DNA from: Lingula anatina
Taxonomy: Eukaryota > Brachiopoda > Lingulata > Lingulida > Lingulidae
DNA length: 64,000 bases
Direction of reading: 5' to 3'
NCBI RefSeq assembly: GCF_001039355.2
Contig: NW_019775658.1
Coordinates: forward strand, 389,846 to 453,845
The notes under the pieces are model-generated. The model did no database searches. It saw only the letters and a program-made list of their open reading frames with translations, and was not told where the DNA came from. A program made the position numbers and the translations under genes. Of the stretch, positions 27,401-41,500 are shown piece after piece; within the stretch, counting starts at the first letter, position 1; each line of letters starts with the position of its first letter.

Positions 27401-30400
27401 ACGGTCGTAGGCTAGTGAAGATGTCTTAAATCTCGAGCATTATGTTTTATTACATTTCCTCCTATATTCACTTTCAACAAATTTTCTATTTGTATTGTAG
27501 GGGGAAAAAAAAAGAAACGTGACAGATATTCTAATAACCACTTTTAACTCTTTCTCTGTTAACTTTAATATTTCACCAAAATTTAAACCACTATAAAAAA
27601 TAGCACTTTTCAAATCACTGATACATAATACAGGGGAAAAATGAGGCCATTTGAGCCTCATTTTCTTAAATTCCACTGTGGTTCCAATTATATAAATAAT
27701 TTTTAAAGTTTAATAGGGGCACTGCTTCATTTTTATCATATCCTTTTTCATGAGCTATGTTTACCCAAGGAATTAATTCTATGACCATTTAAATCAGACC
27801 ACTGAAAAAATATATATAAATCAATGAAATAATAAGAACTTAGTCCATAGACGGCACACCATCTATCTTTTAACTAATAGGACTAGCATACAATTGTAGT
27901 AAAACTTAAAAAAAAAACTTAAAAACATTGCAAAATTGATTTTGTTAAAAAAAAAATTAAAATAACCTTTGCCTATAATTTTCACATCTGAAGCTGCTGA
28001 CCTAAAATTACGTTTCAAAACCTGAAAATGTGAAGCCACTGAAGGATATTTAAATCACAGATTTTTTATTAATATAATAACAAACTTCTTCCTTTTATTT
28101 TGTATACAATACTTTTCCAATTTTCATGCATTTTAGTTGATTTTTTTTTCAGTCAAACACAAAGCCTATAAAACCATTAATGAACATCACAATTACCTCA
28201 AAATTGAACATAAAGAAATGAACAAATATTCACACCATAACAATTAAAAAACTGAAATGAATAGATCAGTTTTATGAGGCATTTATTAACATAATCTGTG
28301 TACATGAATCTGCACCCAGAATTTTCTGAGGACTGCAGTCTAGACAGATCTAATGATTGTTTCACACCTACTTTTACTGATTATCCATTATTCATCCCAA
28401 TAATTCCCCACCAGATCAAGTTTTAGAGTTAGACCTGCCTTTCCACTGGCAAAAGCCCAGTTTCCAGGATTACAGGTTCTCTTTTTTTCTCCAGGAAACA
28501 CAGAAGATGGATTCAGAAAAAAAAAACATCAATAAATGAGACTGGCTGCACTGGGAAATTCCAGAAGTTTAATTCAGTGGCCTCAACAGGGCTCACCCTC
28601 AACTAGACTGATAGCAAGTCAATGTGGTAAATGGTGATCTTCCAAATTACACTCAGCATATTTCTGTTCCCTGCACACCAATGATTTTTCAATTCATCTA
28701 GGTGTAAAAATTCAACCTATGATCACTACACCTTTGCACCAAGACCACTTCAGCTAGCCGTTCTAGACACTTTTTTACTTGATACCAAAGTTTAAATAAA
28801 TAAATAAATAAACATCAGAAAAATTAAAAATTAAAAACGCAATCTCTAACACTGGTGCCATGTGGACTAAATTATGTTCAAAAGTTGTTCTTCAGATATG
28901 CATTTCAATAAGCTAATGATATTAAAAGAAAAAGGTGACTACAACCTGAATGAAATTTGTTTCTTGTGCCAAGAATAAGCAAAATGTCTTATTTTACAAT
29001 AAAAATCTTGAATTATGCCTTACTGATAGCAACAATAAAAGAAATCATTAAAATAAGATATAAACAACTCAATTTGATATCATACTTCATTCTTGTATTT
29101 TCTCTATCTTTTCAAAAGGCTCAAGAAAATGAGCAATTCCAAAGAAAATTAATACTACTGTCTGATGAAAAGTTTATGTTAAAAAAATATTGTAAAGGTA
29201 AATAACTGAAAAAAAAAAAATTATAACCAGGTCAGAATAACAACCAAAAATGTTGCAGCTGAAGAAGTTTTGAAACTACTGTAAGGTGCTGCCCTCTACA
29301 TTCATAAAATAACACTAGCAACCACAGAATACAACAAATTTAATAATTCTAAATCTGACAGTTAAAAAAAGTTCTCATGATTTATTACAAAGTGAGTTGT
29401 GCAAAAAAAAAAAAAAAAAAAAAAAAAATGCCCTCAACACACAATGAAATTATCTTTAAAATCTCAATTTGTAATCTTCTGAACTTAAAGCTTTATTTTC
29501 ATCAGGCTAAAATAACCACTAACATGACTCTCTGAGACTCGGAATGTAAGAGAAAACATCATGTTAACTATTTTCTTCTCTGGAACAACAGAGGAAAACT
29601 CTAACCCCGCCCCCTCCCCCCACAATTCATACCTTAACCCAACCCAATTCTCCTGACTGTCTCCAGTGAAAGGGCAAGGTCAAGCTCAGCAAGAGTGAAA
29701 AGACCAGTCACAATCATTTCAGAAACATAATCAAAAATAGCACAATCATACCTATGGACTGTACCTCCATATGACAATTGATCCAATTCACCGCTATCAA
29801 ATCAACCACTTTACTAATTGCTCCATGCAGGAAGCAACTATCTCATCTCTGTTAGTTCATTAAATTGTCAAACTCCAATGGGCTTACTCATACACGATTT
29901 TTGACTTAGCAAAACGGGTCTAAACTTCTAAGCACATGCGGTGTCAATTGGCTATAATTCTTTACCATAAAGTCCTTGGTGATCTGAGAGTGCTTTTGTA
30001 GTTGATTAAGAGGTAATTTGATCAATGATTTTTATTCACTAAATAAAACCATAGGATTAGTATGTGTGTGAGGCTGCTTCACTACCTAGGTGAAAATCAT
30101 ATTATTGGTATAGCAAGTCTGATCTTTATGACAGTGGTGCAGAGTCCTACATTTAACCTTGTGGTCCTCTGACAATAATTGCACTGTCTGGCTTTAGAGT
30201 CATTAATGCCAAATTCACTGTCAGTTATGTACATAAGAAATCAATGGCACAGGAAAGGATACAGACTCATGGGGAAAGTATCAGGGACAGGCTTTGAAAA
30301 AAGGTGCTGACATTGGCAACATGGTTGTAACTTGTTAACATCTATTTAATTTCCCAGCTATGGATAACATATCCAAGTCTTTAATTTTTCATCAGAAATG

Positions 30401-31025
30401 AATTACATGATAAAATTCTCAGTTGTTTTACAAAACATAACATTAAGTTCAATTTTTACCATAGTCATCTGACAATCTGTAAGGGCATAGAAAATGAATA
30501 ATGAAAGGTACTAATTTTCACATTTGGAGAAGTGTACATCTAAAGTCCTCTACTGATAAATGGAATAAGTTATTGAGAGATGAACACAGTGACCAGGGGT
30601 ATTCAGGGGCTTATTTCAGCTCTAAAGATGCTTCTCACACTTTTTAGATATAATTTAGGCCTTGGGAGGCTACAAATTTTGACCAAGCACCCTATGTCTG
30701 ACCACTGCCAGTGTATTGATTGCATAACCAAATACCACAATCATGATGACAGTTGAGTATCTTTTTAAGATATAATTAAACATAATTTTGAGCTTGACCT
30801 GGAAACAGTCATTATTATGTCTTTCTTTTGTTTTCACATAAAATCAATAGAAAGGGTTTGAAATGAACTGTGTGAGTCCTCTCTTGTGGTTAGTAGACCA
30901 CTTCAAGTGGCTTACACCATAGTTTGGACAGCCCATGCTGCTATGATATAACACTGTCTGCTATCAAGGGTCAGATTACATCAGTTACACAATGTACTGT
31001 GGCTACTGGTTTGTAGATGGAAATG

Positions 31026-31028
<3 letters not shown>
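27401..31028. other. Non-coding stretch
   Basis: No supported gene. It contains a 26-base A run at 29403-29428 and scattered A/T tracts. Confidence 0.5.
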
Positions 31029-31071
<43 letters not shown>

Positions 31072-33026
31072 AGATATTTGTTAATTATTATGATTATTTT
31101 TGCCATATGTGTTTGTGGAAAAAAGTCAAAAAAGAAGCAGCGTGCCTCTAGGGGTTTGCATCAATCAAATTCAAAGCCAAGAACCTGAACAACTATCACT
31201 CGCTCATTGCCTCCCACCAAGCATGACCACAAGCCTGGCTGTGGTCAATGTGAGAGGACACTTGTGGCTTAATGGCATATCATCAGTACTTACAAATGAC
31301 TTGATTACAAGGCAGTTAAGGGGGGCAGGTGCTATTATGTCACAGGTGTGAAAGTGACTGACAGCTGCAATATGGCCAGGCTGTGGCCAGTCTGGACTGT
31401 AAATGACAGCAGTGACTTTATAACCTCAGCCCAGGTAAATGGCAATGTGTACTGGTTCATGTCACAGACAGGGCATACACAAAACTACATCTCACTCCTC
31501 TCAGTGAACCCACCAGTATACTCATTATGGCATACACATACTGCAAATAAGCAAATAATGAACTCACCAGGTTGCTAATCACCTTTGTATTCAGGTAACA
31601 AATTCATGGTTTCAAGTTGCAAAACTGACTACATCCACACAGCATTCTGTTTTAGCCATACAACAAAATAAGCAAATTCATAACCATTGTCACAGCTCTC
31701 ATCGGTGTTAATGTAATTAATGTTTACAGATCATGCAAAATTTATAACTAATATACTCTTTATTCTTTGTCTGATTGTCAGATTGAGTAGGTCTATCTGC
31801 CAGTCTGTTTGTCCATCTCTTTACCCGTCTCCAATTGTCTCTCTTTTTTTCAGCAAAATGTTCATTAGCTTGGTGGTTTGATCATACAATAACAAAGTTC
31901 TTGAACACAAGCATTTTTCTACCGATGTTACTCACATTGGCCATAAGATAAGAACAGTAGGGAATTTTAGTAGCTTGTGTTCAGTAACCTTATTATTATG
32001 TTCCTCTTTTTGTCTGTCTGTATGTCTGCCTGCTTACCTGCCTGTCTTTCAAATTTACCTGTCAGATATGTCTGTCTCATATGTCACAGAAACAAATCTC
32101 AGCCATCTAGCTTACATCACACACATATATATCTGAGGTATTAGGTTGTATAGGAAAGCTGCAGAAGTAGTATTAGTATTCAAGCACAGTTCTCTAAAGT
32201 TGCTAAGGGGTTCAAAATCTGTCATATCTATTCTTTTATGTATATATACAATATGTTCTTTTCTTCAGAGTGAATAATTCAATTTACTTGGGCATCGATT
32301 CCTGGTTACTATCTATAACTTTACCCAAAGAATATTTTCATATAAGTTTGACTATCAATTTTCAACAAAATATTTTCCCACCAATTTGACTGCAATAGTA
32401 TGTAGCAGTTAATGAGATAGTGAACATGCCATATTTGAGTTCAGCCAAATGTAGGTTATTTCCTAGCAATTGACATATGAGGTGCATGCCAGTGGGAGCC
32501 CTGGTTGTCTCCAGGTTGTAGTCGCAGCACACATGCTCCTTATGCTATTGCACTTAATATCATGCAATATACTACCACAATGTCAGCCCTATTGCCAAGG
32601 CAACACAAACTAGCAGGTCAGGGGACTATTGCACCACTACTAGTAGTTTTAACTCGACTACAACAGACATTAACAGAAGCTTAATGACTTTTTTTTTACA
32701 TTTTTTTAACAGAAATACAAAATACTTTAAAGGTACACTATCCACATCTTGTATGTCTCTATATCCTGCAAAGCTACCAATTTAGACATGAAAAACAATA
32801 AAACAAATAAAGGTACCTGTTGTTGTTATTTCCATACAATGTTTAGTAAGGTATGGCACTGGAAGTGGCTAGCCAGTCTTTAAGAAGTATTGTTTTTAAA
32901 TTAAAAATGGTTATAAAATATTTAATCTAAGTATAGGGGTGGGTCAAGCAATTATTCATGGGTGGATTTTTTTTTTTTCTGGAAATCTGATTTTGCATGA
33001 AAACCCCAGACAGGATACTGCTAACG

Positions 33027-33121
<95 letters not shown>

Positions 33122-33162
33122 AGACACACACACACTTCCCCTTGCAAATCAGCAATACTGTA
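31029..33162. repeat. Long direct duplication A, first copy
   Basis: From the (AG)n tract at 31030-31067 to the N at 33163, this segment repeats at 33164-35203 with near-identity. Differences are scattered single bases, small indels and microsatellite lengths. This copy carries a long (CA)n at about 33072-33135, where the second copy has only a short one (35161-35176). The copy ends exactly at the N, and the second copy starts immediately after it, within a (GA)n tract. That is the pattern of two overlapping allelic contig ends left unmerged. The 83-codon frame at 31100-31351 recurs in both copies and is not a recognisable gene. Confidence 0.9.
33030..33135. repeat. (CT)n-(CA)n compound microsatellite
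   Basis: CT run at 33030-33067 followed by a CA run to about 33135. The allele in the second copy is a CT run at 35115-35159 with a much shorter CA run. Confidence 0.95.
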
Positions 33163-33163
33163 N
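33163..33163. other. Single-N contig junction
   Basis: A lone ambiguous base stands exactly between the two copies of duplication A. I read it as a scaffold join of unknown or negative length. Confidence 0.85.
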
Positions 33164-35112
33164 GAGAGAGAGAGAGGGAGATATTTGTTAATTATTATGA
33201 TTATTTTTGCCATATGTGTTTGTGGAAAAAAGTCAAAAAAGAAGCAGCGTGCCTCTAGGGGTTTGCATCAATCAAATTCAAAGCCAAGAACCTGAACAAC
33301 TATCACTCGCTCATTGTCTCCCACCAAGCATGACCACAAGCCTGGCTGTGGTCAATGTGAGAGGACACTTGTGGCTTAATGGCATATCATCAGTACTTAC
33401 AAATGACTTGATTACAAGGCAGTTAAGAGGGGCAGGTGCTATTATGTCACAGGTGTGAAAGTGACTGACAGCTGCAATATGGCCAGGCTGTGGCCAGTCT
33501 GGACTGTAAATGACAGCAGTGACTTTAACCTCAGCCCAGGTAAATGGCAATGTGTACTGGTTCATGTCACAGTAAGGGCATACACAAAACTACATCTCAC
33601 TCCTCTCAGTGAACCCACCAGTATACTCATTATGGCATACACATACTGCAAATAAGCAAAAAATGAACTCACCAGGTTGCTAATCACCTTTGTATTCAGG
33701 TAACAAATTTATGGTTTCAAGTTGCAAAAATGACTACATCCACACAGCATTCTGTTTTAGCCATACAACAAAATAAGCAAATTCATAAACATTGTCACAG
33801 CTCTCATCAGTGTTAATATAATTAATGTTTACAGATCATGCAAAATTTATAACTAATATACTCTTTATTCTTTGTCTGATTGTCAGGTTGAGTTGGTCTA
33901 TCTGCAAGTCAGTTTGTCCATCTCTTTACCCATCTCCAATTGTCTCTCTCTTTTTGAGCAAAATGTTCATTAGCTTGGTGGTTTGATCATACAATAACAA
34001 AGTTCCTGAACACAAGCATTTTTCTACTGATGTTACTCACATTGGCCATAAGATAAGAACAGTAGGGAAATTTTGGTAGCTTGTGTTCAGTAACCTTATT
34101 ATAGTGTCCCTCTTTTTGTCTGTCTGTCTGTCTGCCTGCTTACCTGCATGTCTTTCAAATTTACCTGTCAGATATGTCTGTCTCAAATGTCACAGAAACA
34201 AATCTCAGCCATCTAGCTTACATCACACACATATATATCTGAGGTATTAGGTTGTATAGGAAAGCTGCAGAAGTAGTATTAGTATTCAAGCACAGTTCTC
34301 TAAAGTTGCTAAGGGGTTCAAAATCTGTCATATCTATTCTTTTATGTACAATATGTTCTTTTCTTCAGAGTGAATAATTCAATTTACTTGGGCATTGATT
34401 CCTGGTTACTATCTATAACTTTACCCAAAGAATATTTTCATATAAGTTTGACTATCAATTTTCAACAAAATATTTTCCCACCAATTTGACTGCAATAGTA
34501 TGTAGCAGTTAATGAGATAGTGAACATGCCATATTTGAGTTCAGCCAAATGTAGGTTATTTCCTAGCAATTGACATATGAGGTGCATGCCAGTGGGAGCC
34601 CTGGTTGTCTCCAGGTTGTAGTCGCAGCACACATGCTCCTTATGCTATTGCACTTAATATCATGCAATATACTACCACAATGTCAGCCCTATTGCCAAGG
34701 CAACACAAACTAGCAGGTCAGGGGACTATTGCACCACTACTAGTAGTTTTAACTCGACTGCAACAGACATTAACAGAAGCTTAATGACTTTTTTTTACAT
34801 TTTTTAACAGAAATACAAAATACTTTAAAGGTACACTATCCACATCTTGTATGTCTCTATATCCTGCAAAGCTACCAATTTAGACATTAAAAACAATAAA
34901 ACAAATAAAGGTACCTGTTGTTGTTATTTCCATACAATGTTTAGTAAGGTATGGCATTGAAGTGGCTAGCTAGTCTTTAAGAAGTATTGTTTTTAAATTA
35001 AAAATGTTTATAAAATATTTAATCTAAGTATAGGGGTGGGTCAAGATATCATTCATTATTTTTTTTTTCCGGAAATCTGATTTTGCATGAAAACCCCAGA
35101 CAGGATACTGCC

Positions 35113-35162
<50 letters not shown>

Positions 35163-35203
35163 CACACACACACACTCACTTCCCCTTGCAAATCAGCAAT
35201 ACG
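33164..35203. repeat. Long direct duplication A, second copy
   Basis: This is the second copy of the 31029-33162 segment. It starts in a (GA)n tract directly after the N and aligns through to GCAAATCAGCAATAC at about 35188-35202. Past that point the sequence continues into duplication B, and the first copy breaks off. It holds no recognisable gene. Confidence 0.9.
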
Positions 35204-36879
35204 CAAAAATAAAACTGGTTCTCTTAAAATGTTAATTATCTAGATAAAATGTTGAGGGGTATCCCATTTAAATGTTGTAATATATAAAGTCACCAGTTTA
35301 TTTAAATTCTATCGAAGGCTATATTTTTGAAAGTGCTAAAAGAAGTCTTGCATCAAATAATGCAGATAATATTCTATTTAATTAGCATAAATTCAATAAA
35401 AGAAGAAAAGTGCTACATATATTCAAGACATACATTTAAGAAATTGCAAAATTGTACAGATGCCTGAATGGGTACAAATATTTCATGTTTATATTCCGTT
35501 TAGATATTTTGTTACCTCAGTTAATGATTAAAAGCACCTTTCATTCAAACTTTTTAAGTATTTTATCACAATCCAAAGCTCACAAATTGTACTAAGAATA
35601 AATCTGATTATATTTCTAGCTATATTACAGACCAATGTTGTTACAAAAACTAAATTAGCCCAGTATTCATATTATAATCTAAACTGACTAGAGTATTTAC
35701 AATTTTTTATGAAGATTTACTTCTGTGCAAAGGTGCATAGGCAATTAAACCTAAAGATTATAATCTAACTATACATATTTCAATTTTTTTTTTACTTAGA
35801 TAATGAAATAAATAAATCAAACAACTATATAAATGCTAATAATTACACTCAGCAATAATATTAAAGTTTTGGCGACAGTTATAAATAAGAGTATAAACTC
35901 TACAGTTTTAACTAAACTGAATTAGTAGAAAAGCCTATTTTTAGAAAATCACGCATATTATAAAATTTGCCCACCACTACCCTAAAAAGGTATGGTCTGG
36001 TCCTCACAAAATATGCAACTTAAAACATACTTCTCTTTTTTTCTTTCTTGAGTGCAATTTTAAAGCTGTTCATACACTGCATGATTTATTTTATGCTGAA
36101 TAAAATGTAACAGCATTTGTTTTATTTCAACAAAAATTGATAATCATATGAAAAATAATGCAATTATTTTTTTTAATGTGAGCAGCACAGGCCTTCTCAT
36201 TTTAACTTGCATTTACCTCTCCATTTCCAATTTCATTCTTAGCATAATGAGCCTTTGCTCTTTTCTCATTCTTTGTTTCCATATAAATCATTTGCCAAAG
36301 CAGTCTTATTGATCTGCTCAATATTGAGATTATTAATAGCTTTCTTCAATATGGATTTTGCTTTGAATCTATATTTTCTGCATAAACAGATATACTAACT
36401 TTATCAATTATAGAATGAAACCCAACAAAAATTACCAGGCAGAAGAGGTAAATATTTTTATCTACTTCAGCACATTGATAAGGCATTAAAACAGATATTC
36501 TTTTTCTTTTTTTTTTTTAATTTTTTCTTCACATTCCCAATAAAAAATATAAAAAGGTACATTTATTATTCTCATATAAAATTTTTTTTTAATTCCAAGC
36601 AAGTTACAAATCAATAATTTCAGCTAAAAATCCAGTATCAGACTGTGTACATTTCTCATACTTATGTGTCACATTCCCATACAGAAAACAATAACTGCAA
36701 AAGCACATTGGATAATTAACAAACATACCGTAGAAAAGAAAGAGGAATAAATCCTTCTCTTCAATAATAAAAAAACCTTTTTATTAAAACTCATAGTTTC
36801 CTATTTCTTTAAATCCCTTATGTAAAACCCATTATGACCTTGAAGAAAGTAGCATGTACTTAAACTTACAACGGTCAGG

Positions 36880-38460
36880 ATCATCTCATGTACATGTGAA
36901 CACGTGAATGCGCAGACAGACGAGTGCGCATTCGCAAAGCTACATTTAAAATGTTTGAATAGATTCTGTTATGCAGTGGTAAGAGTCTAACCTCCTTTTT
37001 CAGCTATCATGAAGATGTCTGGGTTACCGGACGACGCATGCGCACGCCGTAATGCATGTTGCACGCAGGCCATGTCTGGCATAAACACGTCGGAAATAAC
37101 AAGTGACTCACTTTTAAACCTGTGACATTTGAAATAATGCAAACCTTCGATAAGTTACTGTCAATGTAAGCCTGTATACATAATTGATAAAATAATAAAT
37201 ATACGTATTTCTGTTAATATATTCCTGCTTAAATATACATGACGCTGCATGTAGGCGGATTCCTACGCGACGGTACGTAGGCCTGGATCACGCCACCCTG
37301 ATCTACTTGCCATTTCATAATGATCAACATCTTTTACACTTCTGTTCATCTATTCTCACCATTTACCACACAATTCAGTTCTATTTTCTGGATACACACA
37401 AACAAACCACTCTTTCGAATAAGAAAAAAAAAGCATGCATGCTCACCTCCCTTTTCCAAGGGGGCCAAAGGGTAGGGTTCTCATGACCTGCCTCTGCACA
37501 ACTTTATGACCTAACTTGTTATGCGCGCAGCATGGTTCTAAGCTGACTCAAACTCTTAAAAAGTAGTCCCTTTTCCATGCATGTCTGTTAATTTATTCAC
37601 AGAGAGTTCCATACCACTGCTACTTCAGTCTACATTCTTCCAACCATCCCGAAACATTTGTACAACATAAAACTGGCTGAGAATTATCATATCAATTATA
37701 ATTAGCTAAGATGTAATGGCCAAGAGCAAAGTGAATCAAAAATAAACAAATGATAGCAAAGAAAAGGTAAAAAGACATATGAAACATTTAAGATGCATGT
37801 GCTGGGCGCGTAACCTGTGCGCGCAGTTTAGAGATTCAGACACGACGCCATTTTGTTAAACAGAAAATGCAGACAACGCCCAAATCCATTTTCCCGCCTC
37901 ACGACAGTTCTTTCCCCCTATGAGCCCCCCAGTGTCTCCACTTACTATGCCAGACATAATAAATGGTTGACCTTCTAACTGCTTCATTTCATATCAACAT
38001 TGCAGGATGTCAGATAAGCACAGTCACGTACCTGATGTCTACTTCAAGCTGCCAAATAAAAAGCTCTCCATTCTCTTCCACTTCATTCCTCAGGCGAGCA
38101 GCTCTATACAGCATGTCTGTGCTCTACTGGCCCTCAAGATCCTAGTCCAGGATATCATGGACTCCTTTTCCTTATACAGGATTTCTAGGAAGTACTGTTC
38201 AACAAAACACAAAGGCCAGTCGAGCTAGAAGTAAGACAGCAAGAACATGTCCAAGTTCCTCACAAAGAACCTCCTCTTCACAGGGTCGGTACCATCATCA
38301 GCGCTGTCCGCATGTCCGTCCATCATGGCAAGTGTTCCGTCTAGTGTGGAGGAAGAGGTTGGCTTGTAAGCAGTGCTGCCGCCACCACATGGAATATGAA
38401 TGTGTCTGGAACCACGTGATTCCACCATGTCCGCTACCACTGGCCACATAATCAACCTAA
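36880..38460. promoter_or_regulatory. CpG-rich, promoter-like patch (first copy)
   Basis: Compared with the surrounding AT-rich DNA this interval is dense in CpG. It includes two TGCGCA words near 36909 and 36925, GCATGCGCAC near 37036, and GCGCGTAACCTGTGCGCGC near 37806. GACGCCATTTTG near 37845 is, on the minus strand, a YY1-like AAAATGGCG. Downstream, 37984-38460 has open frames on both strands: plus 38007-38228 just after a TTCTAAC branch-like word and TTGCAG, and minus 38455-38225. None has a recognisable domain. A vertebrate-style CpG promoter with a first exon is possible; its direction cannot be fixed. The same patch recurs at about 40250-41840. Confidence 0.3.
38225..38455 (-). CDS. 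Unrecognised open frame in CpG-rich patch
   Basis: A 76-codon minus frame starts MIMWPVVADMVESRGS, with a stretch of small and acidic residues and a basic-hydrophobic end. Its allele at 41605-41835 keeps the frame with one amino-acid change. Codon use is more G/C-ending than in chance frames elsewhere, which is the only positive sign. The plus strand is also open over part of it, and a CpG patch lengthens chance frames, so it may be nothing. No domain is recognised. Confidence 0.15.
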   Translation of the reverse strand: MIMWPVVADMVESRGSRHIHIPCGGGSTAYKPTSSSTLDGTLAMMDGHADSADDGTDPVKRRFFVRNLDMFLLSYF

Positions 38461-38526
38461 CTTCACAGGGGGATCGCCAGGAAAGGGACCCACATATACA
38501 CTGCCTTTGGACTCATCTTCATGAAT

Positions 38527-38527
38527 N
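38527..38527. other. Single-N contig junction
   Basis: A lone ambiguous base exactly separates the two copies of duplication B, as at 33163. Confidence 0.85.
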
Positions 38528-41500
38528 CAAATACGCAAAAATAAAACTGGTTCTCTTAAAATGTTAATCATCTAGATAAAATGTTGAGGGGTATCCCATT
38601 TAAATGTTGTAATATATAAAATCACCAGTTTATTTAAATTCTATCGAAGGCTATATTTTTGAAAGTGCTAAAAGAAGTCTTGCATCAAATAATGCAGATA
38701 ATATTCTATTTAATTAGCATAAATTCAATAAAAGAAGAAAAGTGCTCTATATATTCAAGACATACATTCAAGAAATTGCAAAATTGTACAGATGCCTGAA
38801 TGGGTACAAATATTTCATGTTTATATTCCGTTTAGATATTTTGTTACCTCAGTTAATGATTAAAAGCACCTTTCATTCAAACTTTTTAAGTATTTTATCA
38901 CAATCCAAAGCTCACAAATTGTACTAAGAATACATTTGATTATATTTCTAACTATATTACAGACCAATGTTGTCACCAAAACTAAATTAGCCCGGTATTT
39001 ATATTTTAATCTAAACTGCCTAGAGTATTTACAATTTTTAATGAAGATTTACTTCTATGCAAAGGCGCATAGGCAATTAAACATAAATATTACAACCTAA
39101 CTATACATATTTCAAATTAGTTTTTTTTTTTTTTTTACTTAGATAATGAAATAAATAAACCAATCAGCTATATAAATGCTAATAATTACACTCAGCAATA
39201 ATATTAAAGTTTTGGCGATAGTTATAATATTAACGTTTTGGCAACAGTTATAAATAAGAGCATAAACTCTAGAGTTTTAACAAAACTGAATTAGTAGAAA
39301 AGCCTATTTTTAGAAAATCACGCATTATAAAATTTGCCCACCACCACCCTAAAAAGGCATGGTCTGGTCTTCACAAAATATGCAACTTAAAAAAAATACA
39401 GCATACTTCTATTTTTTTTCTTTCTTGAGTGCAATTTTAAAGCTGTACATACATTGCATGATTTATTTTATGCTGAATAATATGTAACAGCATTTGTTTT
39501 ATTTCAACAAAAGTTGATAATCATATCAAAAATAATGCAATTATTTTTTTATTGTGAGCAGCACAGGCCTTCTCATTTTAACTTGCATTTACCTCTCCAT
39601 TTCCAATTTCATTCTTAGCATAATGAGCCTTTGCTCTTTTCTCATTCTTTGTTTCCATATAAATCATTTGCCAAAGCAGTCTTATTGATCTGCTCAATAT
39701 TGAAATTATTAATAGCTTTCTTCAATATGGATTTTGCTTTGAATCTATATTTTCTGCATAAACAGATATACTAACTTTATTAATTACAGAATGAAACCCA
39801 ACAAAAATTACTGGGCAGAAGAGGTAAATATTTTTTTTATCTACTCCAGCACATTGATAAGGCATTAAAAAAAGAGATCCTTTTTCTTTTTTTTTTTAAA
39901 TTTTTTTCCTCACATTCCCAATAAAAAATATAAAAAGGTACATTTATTATTTCCATATAAAGGTTGTTTTAATTCCAAGCAAGTTACAAATTAATAATTT
40001 CAGCTAAAAATCCAGTATCAGATTGTGTACATTTTTCATGCTTATGTGTCACATTCACATACAGAAAACAATAACTGCGAAAGCACATTGGATCATTAAC
40101 ATACATTCCCTAAAAAGAAAGAGGAATAAATCCTTCTCTTCAATAATAAAAAAAACCTTTTTATTAAAACTCCTAGTTTCCTATTTCTTTAAATCCCTTA
40201 TGTAAAACCCATTATGACCTTGAAGAAAGTAGCATGTACTTAAACTTACAACGGTCAGGATCATTTCATGTACATGTGAACACGTGAATGCGCAGACAGA
40301 CGAGTGCGCATTCGCAAAGCTACATTTAAAATGTTTGAATAGATTCGGTTATGCAGTGGTAAGAGTCTAACCTCCTTTTTCAGCTATCATGAAGATGTCT
40401 GGGTTACCGGACGACGCATGCGCACGCCGTAATGCATGTTGCACGCAGGCCATGTCTGGCATAAACACGTCGGAAAAAACAAGTGACTCACTTTTAAACC
40501 TCTGACATTTGAAATAATGCAAACCTTCGATAAGTTACTGTCAATGTAAGCCTGTATACATAATTGATAAAATAATAAATATACGTATTTCTGTTAATAT
40601 ATTCCTGCTTAAATATACATGACACTGCATGTAGGCAGATTCCTACGCGACGGTACGTAGGCCTGGATCACGCCACCCTGATCAACTTGCCATTTCATAA
40701 TGATCAACATCTTTTATACTTCTGTTCATCTATTCTCACCATTTACCACACAATTCAGTTCTATTTTCTGGATATGCACAAACAAACCACGCTTTCGAAT
40801 AAGAAAAAAAAAGCATGCATGCTCACCTCCCTTTTCCAAGGGGGCCAAAGGGTAGGGTTCTCATGACCTGCCTCTGCACAACTTTATGACCTAACTTGTT
40901 ATGCGCGCAGCATGGTTCTAAGCTGACTCAAACTCTTAAAAAGTAGTCCCTTTTCCATGCATGTCTGTTAATTTATTCACAGAGAGTTCCATACCACTGC
41001 TACTTCAGTCTACACTCTTCCAACCATCCCGAAACATTTGTACAACATAATACTGGCTGAGAATTATCATATCAATTATAATTAGCTAAGATGTAATGGC
41101 CAAGAGCAAAGTGAATCAAAAATAAACAAATGATAGCAAAGAAAAGGTAAAAAGACATAAGAAACATTTAAGATGCATGTGCTGGGCGCGTAACCTGTGC
41201 GCGCGGTTTAGAGATTCAGACACGACGCCATTTTGTTAAACAGAAAATGCAGACAACGCCCAAATCCATTTTCCCGCCTCACGCCAGTTCTTTCCCCCTA
41301 TGAGCCCCCCAGTGTCTCCACTTACTATGCCAGACATAATAAATGGTTGACCTTCTAACTGCTTCATTTCATATCAACATTGCAGGATGTCAGATAAGCA
41401 CAGTCACGTACCTGATGTCTACTTCAAGCTGCCAAATAAAAAGCTCTCCATTCTCTTCCACTTCATTCCTCAGGCGAGCAGCTCTATACAGCATGTCTGT

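Larger units (their letters stand above)
35192..38526. repeat. Long direct duplication B, first copy
   Basis: About 3.33 kb, repeated at 38528-41906 with near-identity. The copy ends at the N at 38527 after ACTCATCTTCATGAAT, a word found again at 41891-41906, where the second copy carries on into unique sequence. It contains a CpG-rich patch, listed separately. The left boundary corresponds to the first base after the N. Confidence 0.9.

Noticed and set aside
31100-31351. 83-codon frame present in two copies (also 33207-33458), which could look like a conserved gene pair
   Set aside because: The repetition comes from the duplication at the N, not from gene conservation; the sequence has no recognisable domain.
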